The translations under genes and the position numbers were made by a program. Of a DNA stretch of 64,000 bases, positions 47,847 through 56,637 are shown one piece after another. The DNA lies in contig NZ_FOYL01000002.1 of the NCBI RefSeq assembly GCF_900115955.1, positions 62,001 through 126,000 of the forward strand. Direction: 5' to 3'. Numbering within the stretch: position 1 is the stretch's first letter; every line of letters starts with the position of its first letter. The notes under the pieces were generated by a model. That model did no database searches and was not told the origin of the DNA. It saw only the letters and a program-made list of their open reading frames with translations. The stretch comes from Lentzea waywayandensis. GTDB lineage: Bacteria > Actinomycetota > Actinomycetes > Mycobacteriales > Pseudonocardiaceae.

Positions 47847-49358
47847 ATGCCGGTGACGGCACCGCAGGACGTGGTAACGCGGACCAGAACGGCGGTACCG
47901 CTCGCACGACGTCCGGTCGCGGTGATCGCGGCGATCCAGACCGCTCTGCTGTTCGCGGTCGCCGGGAACTACGGGCTCACCGCCGACGAGCTGTACTTCC
48001 GGATGCTGGGCGACGAGCCGCGCTGGGGTTACTTCGACCAGCCACCACTCACACCGCTGCTCGCGAAGGCGGGCGCGCTGCTGTTCGGCGACACGGTGCA
48101 GGGCGTCCGGATGCCGGCCCTGCTGTGCGGCGTGGCGGTCGTGGTGCTCGCCGCTCTCATCGCCGCGGAACTCGGCGGCGGGCGCAGCGCGCAGGTCCTC
48201 GCGGCGGCCGCGACGGCCTCTTCGGTGACCGTGCTCGTCATGGGGCACTTCCTGCTGACCAACAGCCTGGATCTGGTCGCCTGGTGCGCGGTGGCGTTGT
48301 TCGCGTTGCGGGCGTTGCTGCGCGGGGACGGCCGGTGGTGGCTGGCCGCGGGTGTCACGTGCGGGGTCGCGACGTACGCGAAGTACGTCGTTCTCCTGCT
48401 GCCGTTGACGCTGGTCGTGGCGCTGCTGCTGGTGGGCCCGCGCCGGGAACTGCGCAGCCGGTGGTTGTGGGCCGGTGCCGGTCTGACCCTGCTGATCAGC
48501 GCGCCGAACCTGGTCTACCAGGCGGTCAACGGCTGGCCGCAGCTCGTCATGGCGCGGTCGCTGGCCGAGGGCACCTGGTCGGACGGGATCCTGTTCGCCT
48601 TCGACGTGGCGATCCTGGTCGGGCCGGCGGTGGCGCCGATCCTGGTGGCGGGCCTGACCGGTCTGCTCCGCCGCCCGCAGTGGCGTCCGGCTCGGGCACT
48701 CGCGGTGGCCTACCTCGTCGGCACGGCCCTGGTGCTCGCCCTCGCGCCGAGCGGCATCGACTACACCGAGGGCTACCTGGTGCCGCTGGTCGCCGCGGGG
48801 TCCGTGGTCGCGGCAGGGTGGCTGTCCCGAGGCCGGGCACGGTGGCCTGCGGCGGTGACGGTGCTGACGGTGTTCGCCGTGCTGCAGGCGGCGTTGATCC
48901 TGCCGGTGTGGCCGGAACGGATGGCCGCGCGATACACGCTGACGAGCCTCACGGAGGAGACCGTCGGCTGGCCGCGACTCGTCGCTCAGGTCGCCGACGC
49001 CTACGCCGCACTGCCTGCAGAGGAACAGCCGCGCGCCGTCGTGCTGACACGGAACTTCGGCGAGGCGGGCGCGCTGCACTGGATGCGGGACGACCACCCG
49101 CTCCCCCGGATCTACAGCGGGCACAACGAGTTGTACTTCCGCGGACCGCCGCCCGCCACGGCGGACGTGGTGATCGCGGTGGGTGTGGACGACGACCGGC
49201 TGGCACGGGACTTCCGCGAGTGCACGGCGGTGGCGCGCATCGACAACGGCTACGGACTGGAGACCAGGGAACAGGGCCGGACCGTCTCGGTGTGCCGAGG
49301 TCCACGGGCGCCGTGGGCCGAGCTCTGGCCCGGATACCGGCTCGTGGGGCCGTATTAG
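47847..49358 (+). CDS. GT39/ArnT-like polyprenyl-phosphate-sugar glycosyltransferase, multi-pass membrane protein
   Basis: The 503-residue protein begins at the ATG at 47847, just after GGAGGAGGAG; an earlier in-frame ATG at 47769 lacks a ribosome site. The acidic motif after the first helix, GLTADELYFRML, followed by WGYFDQPPLTPLLAK, is typical of the PMT/ArnT superfamily. About ten hydrophobic helices follow, and a soluble C-terminal domain starts near residue 360. Such enzymes transfer a sugar from a polyprenyl phosphate to an acceptor on the outer face of the membrane. Mannosyltransferases of this general type decorate mannopeptimycin and ramoplanin. Its divergent position beside the NRPS makes a tailoring role possible, but relatives also occur widely in actinomycete chromosomes outside such clusters. 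Confidence 0.85.
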   Translation: MPVTAPQDVVTRTRTAVPLARRPVAVIAAIQTALLFAVAGNYGLTADELYFRMLGDEPRWGYFDQPPLTPLLAKAGALLFGDTVQGVRMPALLCGVAVVVLAALIAAELGGGRSAQVLAAAATASSVTVLVMGHFLLTNSLDLVAWCAVALFALRALLRGDGRWWLAAGVTCGVATYAKYVVLLLPLTLVVALLLVGPRRELRSRWLWAGAGLTLLISAPNLVYQAVNGWPQLVMARSLAEGTWSDGILFAFDVAILVGPAVAPILVAGLTGLLRRPQWRPARALAVAYLVGTALVLALAPSGIDYTEGYLVPLVAAGSVVAAGWLSRGRARWPAAVTVLTVFAVLQAALILPVWPERMAARYTLTSLTEETVGWPRLVAQVADAYAALPAEEQPRAVVLTRNFGEAGALHWMRDDHPLPRIYSGHNELYFRGPPPATADVVIAVGVDDDRLARDFRECTAVARIDNGYGLETREQGRTVSVCRGPRAPWAELWPGYRLVGPY

Positions 49359-49410
49359 AGACGGCCGCGGGCCGGAGAACAGGGTCGGACCGCCCTAATA
49401 GAGTCTGCGC

Positions 49411-50328
49411 ATGCTGGAGATCGTGGTGCGCGCGGAGACCGGGGAACGACACGTCCGCGTGTCCTCCGACGAACTGGCAGGGCTGGTCGAGCGCATCGGC
49501 GGCGACGGGGACCGGTTCCTGGTGTTCCAGCGGGTGCCAGACCTGCCAGACGTCTTCGCCCAGGTCTGGCAGGAGGCCGGCGGCGACTACTCGGTGGAGC
49601 ACCGCGACGGTGCCGCCGATCGCCATTTCGAGACGACGGCCGAACGGCCGGAGGCCGTGATCGCGGCGCTCACGGGCTGGGCCCGCCAGGAGGCCGGGTG
49701 GGACAGCGGCCTGGCCTGGTCGCCGCTGAACCTCCCGCCTGCTCCCGAGGTTCCGCCGCTCGACCTCGACGACAAGGAGCACGAGGAGCTGGAGACCCGC
49801 GTCCGCGAAGCGCTGGCGGGCGGGTACCGCTCCCGCGCCGAACTCGCCGAACTGGCGGAGGACTACCTGGTCACCGAGGACCGCAGGCCGGTGTCACGCG
49901 AGCAGGCGCAGGCGCTGGCCGACCGGTTGTGGCTGGAACGGGTCGCGCAGCAGCGGTCCTGGCAGGGCGAGACCGACCCCGAACGGCTCACCCGCGCGTT
50001 CACCGCCTTGCAGCACAACGGCATCACCGCCCGCGAGAACTTCACCTGCTGCCGCAGCTGTGGCCAGGCGGAGATCGGTGGCGAGGCCGGGCCGGACGCA
50101 CGCGGGTTCGTCTACTTCCACTCGCAGTGCACGGAGTCCGCCGCGGCCGGTCACGGACTGACGCTCCTCTACGGCGGCTTCGACGGCTCGTCCGAGACGA
50201 CCACGGCCATCGGCGACGAGGTCGTGGCCGCCCTCGAAGCGGCAGGCCTCCCGGTCGTGTGGAACCGCGACCCCGGCCGGTCGATCACGGTCACGCCGCT
50301 GGACTGGCGCCGTCGCCTGGTCGGCTGA
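49411..50328 (+). CDS. DUF6891-type protein of unknown function
   Basis: The 305-residue soluble protein has a conserved C-terminal block, ENFTCCRSCGQAEIGGE, then GFVYFHSQCTE, LTLLYGGFDGS and TTAIGDEVVAALEAAGL. I associate this block with the DUF6891 family of actinobacteria. The CCxxC cysteines could bind a metal. The N-terminal 120 residues show no family I recognise. There is no clear ribosome site before the ATG at 49411, and the gene follows the glycosyltransferase after 52 bp, so the two may be cotranscribed. The function is unknown. Confidence 0.75.
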   Translation: MLEIVVRAETGERHVRVSSDELAGLVERIGGDGDRFLVFQRVPDLPDVFAQVWQEAGGDYSVEHRDGAADRHFETTAERPEAVIAALTGWARQEAGWDSGLAWSPLNLPPAPEVPPLDLDDKEHEELETRVREALAGGYRSRAELAELAEDYLVTEDRRPVSREQAQALADRLWLERVAQQRSWQGETDPERLTRAFTALQHNGITARENFTCCRSCGQAEIGGEAGPDARGFVYFHSQCTESAAAGHGLTLLYGGFDGSSETTTAIGDEVVAALEAAGLPVVWNRDPGRSITVTPLDWRRRLVG

Positions 50329-50409
50329 ACCCGGACAACAGCACGACAACCTCGCCACAACAGCACGGCGGTACTCCTTCACATCGGCAGACCACAACCG
50401 ATGGAGGAC

Positions 50410-51354
50410 ATGGTGAAAGCCAAACTGGCAACGGTGCTGGCGGGGTTGCTGGCGGTCGCGACGCTCGTCGCGCCGGCCGTGAGCGCCACTACGTTCCAAC
50501 GTGACGTCTTCGTGCGCGACAACGTCGGCGACATCGGCAACGAGCCCAGCGCCGGCAGCATCTACTACAGCCCCGACATCAAGGTGTGCTCGACGCCGGT
50601 GCTGTGCGCGGTGTCGCAGAACCCCGTGGTGGGCGTGAACAACTACGTGTTCGTCACGTTGAGACGCAAGCCGGGCGCCATCGGCTTCGTCGACGGCAAC
50701 CTTCACCTGTACCGCAGCAACCTCGGCGGCGGCACGGCGTGGCCGGGCGGCTGGACCTACATCGGCACCGCGGGCTCGAGCGTGCCGGTCGGCGGCACCA
50801 CCGTCATGATCACCTGGCCCGGCTGGAACGTCCCCGGCCCCGCGCACTTCTGCCTGCTCGCCCGCTGGGTGTCGAACGCCGACCCGATGACGTTCGCCGA
50901 GGGCGCCAACACCCAGCTCAACGCGCAGCGGAACAACAACATCGCGTGGCGCAACGTCGACTCCGTGCGGGTGCGCCCGTTCGCACCCGTCCGCGTGCCT
51001 TACACGATCGGCAACCCCGAGCGCGTCGACGCCCGGCAGAACCTGATCCTCGAGCAGCACCGGCCGTTCGACGGCACCACGACGATCGACCTCGGCCAGG
51101 AGCTCACGGCGCGCTGGAAGGCCGCCGGCGGGAGGGCCGTCGGCGTGAAGCAGGTCGGCGAGACGCAGTTCCAGATCGTCGACACCAAGGCGCGCTTCGA
51201 CGGGCTGGTGCTCAAGGCTGACGAGCGGATCGAGACGGCGCTGACGTTCGCGACCGACAAGGAGGCCGGACCGGCCGAGCTGCACGTGCGCCAGACCGAC
51301 GTCCAGGGCACGGATCTCGGTGGAGCGCAATACCTCATCAACGAAAAGGACTGA
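50410..51354 (+). CDS. Secreted protein of unknown function
   Basis: About 314 residues. A signal peptide (KAKLATVLAGLLAVATL, cleavage probably after AVSA) is followed by RDVFVRDNVGDIGNEPS, YYSPDIKVC, HFCLLARWVSNADPM and RNNNIAWRNVD. These look like conserved blocks of an extracellular beta-sheet domain that I cannot name. GGAGG at 50403-50407 favours the ATG at 50410 or the adjacent GTG at 50413 over the ATG at 50401, which overlaps the ribosome site. A strong hairpin follows, then a second small secreted protein. Function unknown. Confidence 0.72.
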   Translation: MVKAKLATVLAGLLAVATLVAPAVSATTFQRDVFVRDNVGDIGNEPSAGSIYYSPDIKVCSTPVLCAVSQNPVVGVNNYVFVTLRRKPGAIGFVDGNLHLYRSNLGGGTAWPGGWTYIGTAGSSVPVGGTTVMITWPGWNVPGPAHFCLLARWVSNADPMTFAEGANTQLNAQRNNNIAWRNVDSVRVRPFAPVRVPYTIGNPERVDARQNLILEQHRPFDGTTTIDLGQELTARWKAAGGRAVGVKQVGETQFQIVDTKARFDGLVLKADERIETALTFATDKEAGPAELHVRQTDVQGTDLGGAQYLINEKD

Positions 51355-51365
51355 GTATCAACCCC

Positions 51366-51402
51366 GGTGGGTCCGTCTCCGTTGTTCGGAGACGGACCCA
51401 CC
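51366..51402 (+). terminator. Perfect 15-bp hairpin after the secreted protein gene
   Basis: GGTGGGTCCGTCTCC and GGAGACGGACCCACC pair without mismatch around a 7-base loop (GTTGTTC). It begins 12 bases after the stop codon and ends 13 bases before the next start. It is therefore probably a terminator or an attenuator limiting read-through into the Calx-beta gene. Confidence 0.8.
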
Positions 51403-51415
51403 GAAAGGGTTGTCA

Positions 51416-51826
51416 ATGAAGACCATCATGGTGTTGTTGCTGCTTCTGCTGGGAATCGTGCCCGCACACGGAGCAGCGGGGTGCGAGCCGCCGGACTGCC
51501 CGGTCGTCGTGGACGCGATAGACGGGCCGGTGCACGAGTCGGCGGACTCCTACACAGCGATCCTGAAGCTGCGCAACGGTCCGGCGCAGCAGAACGTCGA
51601 AGTGGCCTACAGGTTCGTCGACGGCACCGCGAAACAGGGTGAGGACTACCAGGCCACGCCTCGCGGAACGGTCACCATCAAGGCGGGCCAGAGCCAGGCC
51701 GGCGTGCCGTACAAGGTGCTGCGCGTGACGGAGCAGCAGAAGAAGTTCACGCTGGAGATCACCTCGGTGCAGCCGGGCCAGATCGGCAAGCGCGTCGCCG
51801 TGTTCACGATCGGCGGCAAGAGGTGA
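51416..51826 (+). CDS. Small secreted Calx-beta domain protein
   Basis: The 136-residue protein has a strong signal peptide (MKTIMVLLLLLLGIVPAHG) and then a Cys pair (GCEPPDC). A single Calx-beta-like domain follows, with the hallmark VEVAYRFVDGTAKQGEDY and GTVTIKAGQSQAG. Calx-beta domains are calcium-binding beta sandwiches found in extracellular proteins. GAAAGGG lies before the ATG at 51416; the longer frame from 51320 overlaps the hairpin and is rejected. Its 3' end overlaps the convergent regulator gene by 23 bp. The biological role is unknown. Confidence 0.78.
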   Translation: MKTIMVLLLLLLGIVPAHGAAGCEPPDCPVVVDAIDGPVHESADSYTAILKLRNGPAQQNVEVAYRFVDGTAKQGEDYQATPRGTVTIKAGQSQAGVPYKVLRVTEQQKKFTLEITSVQPGQIGKRVAVFTIGGKR

Positions 51827-54587
51827 ACAGCGTGACGGCCTGAGCCCAGTGCCGTGCGGCCTCGGTCCACCGCCCGCACCGGCCCTCCAGGCCGGCGAAC
51901 GTGCGGTGGACCTGGGCCAGCTCGAACTCGTCCGGCGCCTGGGTCCTGGCCGCCACCGCGGCCACGAGGTGGTCGCGGGCGGCGGCCAGGTCGCCGAGCG
52001 CGAGGTCGGCCTCGGCCAGCTCGCGCAACGTCGAGGCCTCGCGGTGCCCGTCACCGAGAGCGCGGCACACCACGAGTGCGCCGGTCAGGCATTCCCTTGC
52101 CACGGCGGGATCTCCGAGCGCGAGCTGGGTCACCCCGAGACCGGTCAGCGCGTCGGCCTCGAAGCGGTGGTCGGTGACCTCCCGGCTGATCCGCAGCGCG
52201 TCACCGAAGAAGCGCAGCGCCGGTTCGAGGTCGGCGAGCTGGTGGAAGGCGTTGCCCAGCGACATCAGCGTCGCCGCTTCCAGCCGCGGATTCTCCTTGG
52301 CGCGGAACGTTTCCAGCGCCGCGAAGAGCGGTGAGGCCGCCAAATCCGGCTTGCCCATCCGGACGTAGGTGTAGCCGAGGTTGCGCCGGGCCAGCGCTAC
52401 GCCCACCTCGTCACCCGCCGCGCCGTGCACCTCCATCGCCGCGCGGTAGGACTCCAGCGCCAGGCCGAACTCGCGCAGCTCGGAGTGCGCGTTGCCGATG
52501 TTGTTGTGCAGCCGCGCTTCCCCGCGCAGGTCGCCCGCCTCGCGCACCAGGACGAGCGCCTGCCGTTGCACCACCATGGCTTCGGCGATGCGGGACGTCA
52601 TCTGCAGCGCGATGCCCTGTCCCCGCAGCATCTCGGCCTCAGCGCGCTGGTCGCCGAGCGCGCGGGCGGCCTTCACGGCGTGCTCGCACTGTTCGACGCG
52701 CGCCGCCCAGTTGCCGCGGGCCTCGAAGTAGCTCGTGAGCAGGTACGCCAGCTGCCACGTCTCGCGATGCAGGCCGGACCGTGCCGCCAGCCGGATCACG
52801 TGCAGCACGTTGTCGCGTTCGGCGTCGAGATAGGCAAGCACTTCGACGCGGTCGGCGGCGAACGGGAGGTCGTCGCAGTGCGGCCGGGTCACGAGATCGT
52901 GGCGCGGGTTGAGGACCTCACCGGCCGCGTGGGCGATGGTGAGATAGCGGTCGAGCAGGCGCTCCACCCCGTCACCGATGTCGCCGCTCTGCCTCGCGAA
53001 CAACCGGATCAGGTCGTGCAGCGCGTACCGGCCGTTGCCCGTCTCGCTGACGAGGTGCGACGCGACGAGCTCGTCGAGTCCCGGTCCCATCGCGTCGGCG
53101 AGGTCGGCGGGAAAGTTCGCCCCTGGATGTTCGCCGAGCACGCGGAACAGCCGGGCCGCCTGCGGACTGAGCGTGCGGTGCGCGCTGGCGAACACGGTGC
53201 GGACCGTGCGGTCGTCCCCGTCGACCGTCAGCACGTCCAGTGGATCGTTGCGGGTCAGCTCGCGCACGAGGTCGGCGATCCGCCTGCCGGGCCGGATCGC
53301 GAGCCGTGCGGCCGCGATGCGCAACGCCAGCGGCAGTCGTCCACAGTGGACGACCAGCTCGGCGGTCGCGTCGGACTCTGCGCGCACCCTGGGCTCGCCG
53401 AGGATGTCGGCCAGCAGGTCGCATGCCTCCGGCTCGCTGAGCAGATCGAGGCTCACGGTGTGCACGGCGTGGCGCGTGCCGAGCGCCGAGAGCGTGTCGC
53501 GACTCGTGATCAGCAGCAGGTTCCCTTGGTCGCCGGGCACGAGCGGCAGCACGTCCCGCGCGCGGCGGACGTCGTCGAGCAGGATGAGAACACGCTTGCC
53601 GTGCAACAGGGTCCGGTACAGCGCGGCCGGATCGGCGGGGACCCGGTCCGCGGGAACGCCGAGACTGTGCAGCATCTCCGTCAGCGCCTGGGCCGGAGTG
53701 AGTCGTTGCAGATCGAGGAACACCTGCCCGTCCGGGAAGCGATCGGCGACGCGACGCGCCCACTCGACGGCGAACGTGGTCTTGCCGACCCCGGCGACAC
53801 CGGAGACCACGACGATCGGTGGCAGGCCGGCGAGGGCGGCGAACTCGGCCGCGCGACCGGTGAAGTGGCCGGCACGGGCGGGCAGCTGGGCGGGTTTCGC
53901 GCTGTGCAGCACGGGATCGCGGCGCAGGATGGCGGTGTGCAGTGCGAGGAGGTCAGGCCCGGGATCGACGCCCAGCTCGTCGGCGAGCCGGTCCCTGAGT
54001 CTTCGGAACACCTCCAGGGCGTCGGAGTGCCTGCCGTCGCGGTGCAACGCCCGCATCAGCAGGCCGACGAGCCGTTCCCTGGTCGGATGGCCGACCACCA
54101 GCCGTTCCAGCTCCTCGATCGCGTTCGGGCGGTCGAGCCGATCACCCCAGTACGCCTCCAGCGCGGCGATCCGCTGTTCCCGCAACCGATCGATCTCCGC
54201 GCGGCCCCACCCGAACAGCTCGGTGCCCTCCAGCGGCTCACCCCGCCACAGGCTCAGGTCCCTGGTTCGCTCGAACGCCGCCGCGTCGACGGCCGCGTCG
54301 AGCTGGTAGCCGCCCGGCTTGGTCATGAGCGCGCCGGGCATCCCGCAGTCGGCGAGCGCCTGCCGCACGCGCGCGACATGACTGTGCAACGACCTCACGG
54401 CCGTGCGCGGCGGATCGTCTCCCCACAGCACGTCCACGAGACGGTCGACCGCGACCGGCGTGCCCGCGTGCAGGGCGAGCACCGCGACGATGCTGCGCTG
54501 CCGGGCACCGGTCAGCACCGCGCGGCCGTGCGGGCCGCACACCTCGACCGGCCCAAGGATCCTTACCTCGCCACCTGTTCGCCGCAC
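51804..54587 (-). CDS. SARP/AfsR-type transcriptional regulator (wHTH-BTAD-NB-ARC-TPR)
   Basis: The 927-residue protein starts with an OmpR-like winged helix (VRILGPVEVCG to about residue 97). A bacterial transcriptional activator domain follows (about 105-225, ending RLRDRLADELGVDPGPDL). Next come an NB-ARC ATPase (P-loop GVAGVGKTTF at about 263, RVLILLDDV, LLLITSR) and C-terminal TPR repeats from about residue 620. This is the large SARP architecture of AfsR-like regulators, which often control antibiotic pathways. It starts with GTG at 54587 without a clear ribosome site. It lies 4.5 kb from the NRPS operon, with unrelated genes between, so control of the cluster is possible but unproven. 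Confidence 0.93.
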   Translation of the reverse strand: MRRTGGEVRILGPVEVCGPHGRAVLTGARQRSIVAVLALHAGTPVAVDRLVDVLWGDDPPRTAVRSLHSHVARVRQALADCGMPGALMTKPGGYQLDAAVDAAAFERTRDLSLWRGEPLEGTELFGWGRAEIDRLREQRIAALEAYWGDRLDRPNAIEELERLVVGHPTRERLVGLLMRALHRDGRHSDALEVFRRLRDRLADELGVDPGPDLLALHTAILRRDPVLHSAKPAQLPARAGHFTGRAAEFAALAGLPPIVVVSGVAGVGKTTFAVEWARRVADRFPDGQVFLDLQRLTPAQALTEMLHSLGVPADRVPADPAALYRTLLHGKRVLILLDDVRRARDVLPLVPGDQGNLLLITSRDTLSALGTRHAVHTVSLDLLSEPEACDLLADILGEPRVRAESDATAELVVHCGRLPLALRIAAARLAIRPGRRIADLVRELTRNDPLDVLTVDGDDRTVRTVFASAHRTLSPQAARLFRVLGEHPGANFPADLADAMGPGLDELVASHLVSETGNGRYALHDLIRLFARQSGDIGDGVERLLDRYLTIAHAAGEVLNPRHDLVTRPHCDDLPFAADRVEVLAYLDAERDNVLHVIRLAARSGLHRETWQLAYLLTSYFEARGNWAARVEQCEHAVKAARALGDQRAEAEMLRGQGIALQMTSRIAEAMVVQRQALVLVREAGDLRGEARLHNNIGNAHSELREFGLALESYRAAMEVHGAAGDEVGVALARRNLGYTYVRMGKPDLAASPLFAALETFRAKENPRLEAATLMSLGNAFHQLADLEPALRFFGDALRISREVTDHRFEADALTGLGVTQLALGDPAVARECLTGALVVCRALGDGHREASTLRELAEADLALGDLAAARDHLVAAVAARTQAPDEFELAQVHRTFAGLEGRCGRWTEAARHWAQAVTLFTSCRRS

Positions 54588-54821
54588 ATCGCGTTACGTT
54601 AGCCCGCTCAATTGCCTGGTGGCAGCGCTGATCGTGGGACGGAACCGGCAATTCGCCGCGGCCGCACGATCATGGTCCGGCGGGCGGACGGGGTGACATC
54701 CTCGACCTGGCACTGGTCGGAACCACCGCCGTCGGCTACAAAGCCCAGGAAGTTTCTGTTATCGCCGGGCGCCGGGGACATCTCCTGGTCAGCAGACCCT
54801 GGACCGGCAAGTGAGGTGGGC

Positions 54822-56630
54822 ATGGCAGTACCGGAGGAACCCGGCGTCGCGACGGTGGTGGCCGCGCGGGACGGCGACCAGCGCGCGTTGGACGACCTGG
54901 TGAGCGGGTACCTGCCCCTCGTCTACAACATCGTGGGGCACGCGCTCGGCGGTCACGCGGACACCGACGACGTGGTCCAGGAGACCATGCTCCGCGCGGT
55001 GCACGGGCTGCCCGGGCTGCGTGATCCCGCCGGGTTCCGGTCGTGGCTCGTCGTGATCGCGATGAACCAGATCCGCCTGCGGCACCGCGAACGTCACCGC
55101 GTCCCGGTGACCGGTCCGGTGCCGCAGGACGTCGCCGATCCCGGCGCGGACTTCGTCGACCTCACGATCATGCGCCTCCAGCTGTCCGGGCAGCGCCGTG
55201 AGGTCGTCGCGGCCACGCGGTGGCTCAGCGAGGACGAGCGCGAACTGCTGTCGCTGTGGTGGCTGGAGGCGGCCGGGCGACTGACCCGCACGGAGGTCGC
55301 CGACGCGCTGGAGCTGACCCCGCAGCACACCGCCGTGCGGGTGCAGCGGGTCAAGGCCCAGCTGGACGCCGCGCGCATCGTCGTGCGGACGCTGGAGCGC
55401 ACGCCGCGCTGTCCGGAACTGGCCGACGTCGTCGCCGAGTGGGACGGTGAGCCCAGTCCGTTGTGGCGCAAGCGGATCGCCCGGCACAGCCGGGAGTGCG
55501 TCCGATGTGAACGGTGCGGGTACGACCTCGCGTCGGTCGAAGGGCTGCTCGCGCGGCTGCCGCTGGTGCCGCTGCCCGCCGCGCTCGTGTTCGATCCGTC
55601 CACACTGGTCGTCTCCCCGGTCACCGCGAGCCCGGTCACCGGCGGCAAGATCGGCCTGTTCCTCAAGGGCACGCTGGCGAAGTCCCTCGCGGCCGCGGCG
55701 GCGACGGTTCTGGTGACGGGCGTTGTGGTCGCTGTGCTGCCGTCGGGTGAGGAACCGGTCGCGCGCGCGATCCCGGCCGTCACCCAGAGCATGTCCACAC
55801 CGCCTCCCACGACCGTTCCGCCGTCGTCGGTGTCGTCCTCGGTGCCGCCCTCGACGACGACGGCCACCAAGCCCGCTCCGCCCGCGGTTCCTGTCACGGC
55901 GTCGGTGAAGAAGGGCGTCAGCACCTGGAACTTCGACGGTGTCGGCAAGGCGCTCACGGACGTCCGCGCGGGCTGGTACTACAACTGGGCCGCGCAGCCC
56001 GACGGCATCGCGACGCCGCCGAACGTCGAGTTCGTGCCGATGATCTGGGGCACGAAGTTCACCGACGACGCGACCCTGGCCAGGGCGAAGGCGAACGGCA
56101 AGGTGCTGCTCGGGTTCAACGAGCCGGACTTCCCCGAGCAGGCGAACATGACCCCGGAACAGGCGCTCGACCTGTGGCCGAAGCTCGCGGCGACCGGCCT
56201 GCGGCTCGGCAGTCCCGCCGTCGCGCACAGCGGCGACAAGGCGGGCGGCTGGCTCGACCGGTTCATGACCGGCGCGGCCCAGCGAGGTCTGCGCGTCGAC
56301 TTCATCGCGGTGCACTGGTACGGCTCCGACTTCAGCGACGCGGCCGTCGGCCACCTGAAGAACTACCTCGACGCGGTGCACGCGCGGTACGGCAAACCGG
56401 TGTGGCTCACCGAGTACGCGCTCATCGACTTCTCGGGCGGCACGGCGCGCTTTCCCACCCAGACCCAGCTCGCGGCGTTCGCCCGCGGGTCCAGCACGAT
56501 GATGGAAGGCCTCCCGTACGTCGAGCGCTACGCCTGGTTCGCGCTGCCCGCCGAGAAACCCGGCACCGGCCTCTACGCGCCCGGCGGCACCCCGAACGAG
56601 GCAGGCAAGGCGTACCGCGAGGCGGGCTGA
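54822..56630 (+). CDS. ECF sigma factor fused to a membrane segment and a GH128-like glycosidase
   Basis: This 602-residue fusion begins at the ATG at 54822, after GAGGTGGG. Residues 1-190 hold sigma regions 2 and 4 (DTDDVVQETMLRA; LTRTEVADALELTPQHTAVRVQRVKAQL). An anti-sigma-like zinc motif HSRECVRCERC lies near 225, and a transmembrane helix near 290-310 (LAAAAATVLVTGVVVAVL). A Pro/Ser/Thr linker leads to an Asl1/GH128-type domain from about 365, with the likely acid/base Glu in GFNEPD (about 434) and the nucleophile in LTEYAL (about 531). The glycosidase part should sit outside the cell, so it may sense or bind a wall glucan and signal through the attached sigma factor. Sigma-glycosidase fusions are known in actinobacteria; the ligand here is unknown. 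Confidence 0.88.
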   Translation: MAVPEEPGVATVVAARDGDQRALDDLVSGYLPLVYNIVGHALGGHADTDDVVQETMLRAVHGLPGLRDPAGFRSWLVVIAMNQIRLRHRERHRVPVTGPVPQDVADPGADFVDLTIMRLQLSGQRREVVAATRWLSEDERELLSLWWLEAAGRLTRTEVADALELTPQHTAVRVQRVKAQLDAARIVVRTLERTPRCPELADVVAEWDGEPSPLWRKRIARHSRECVRCERCGYDLASVEGLLARLPLVPLPAALVFDPSTLVVSPVTASPVTGGKIGLFLKGTLAKSLAAAAATVLVTGVVVAVLPSGEEPVARAIPAVTQSMSTPPPTTVPPSSVSSSVPPSTTTATKPAPPAVPVTASVKKGVSTWNFDGVGKALTDVRAGWYYNWAAQPDGIATPPNVEFVPMIWGTKFTDDATLARAKANGKVLLGFNEPDFPEQANMTPEQALDLWPKLAATGLRLGSPAVAHSGDKAGGWLDRFMTGAAQRGLRVDFIAVHWYGSDFSDAAVGHLKNYLDAVHARYGKPVWLTEYALIDFSGGTARFPTQTQLAAFARGSSTMMEGLPYVERYAWFALPAEKPGTGLYAPGGTPNEAGKAYREAG

Positions 56631-56637
56631 GCGGGTC

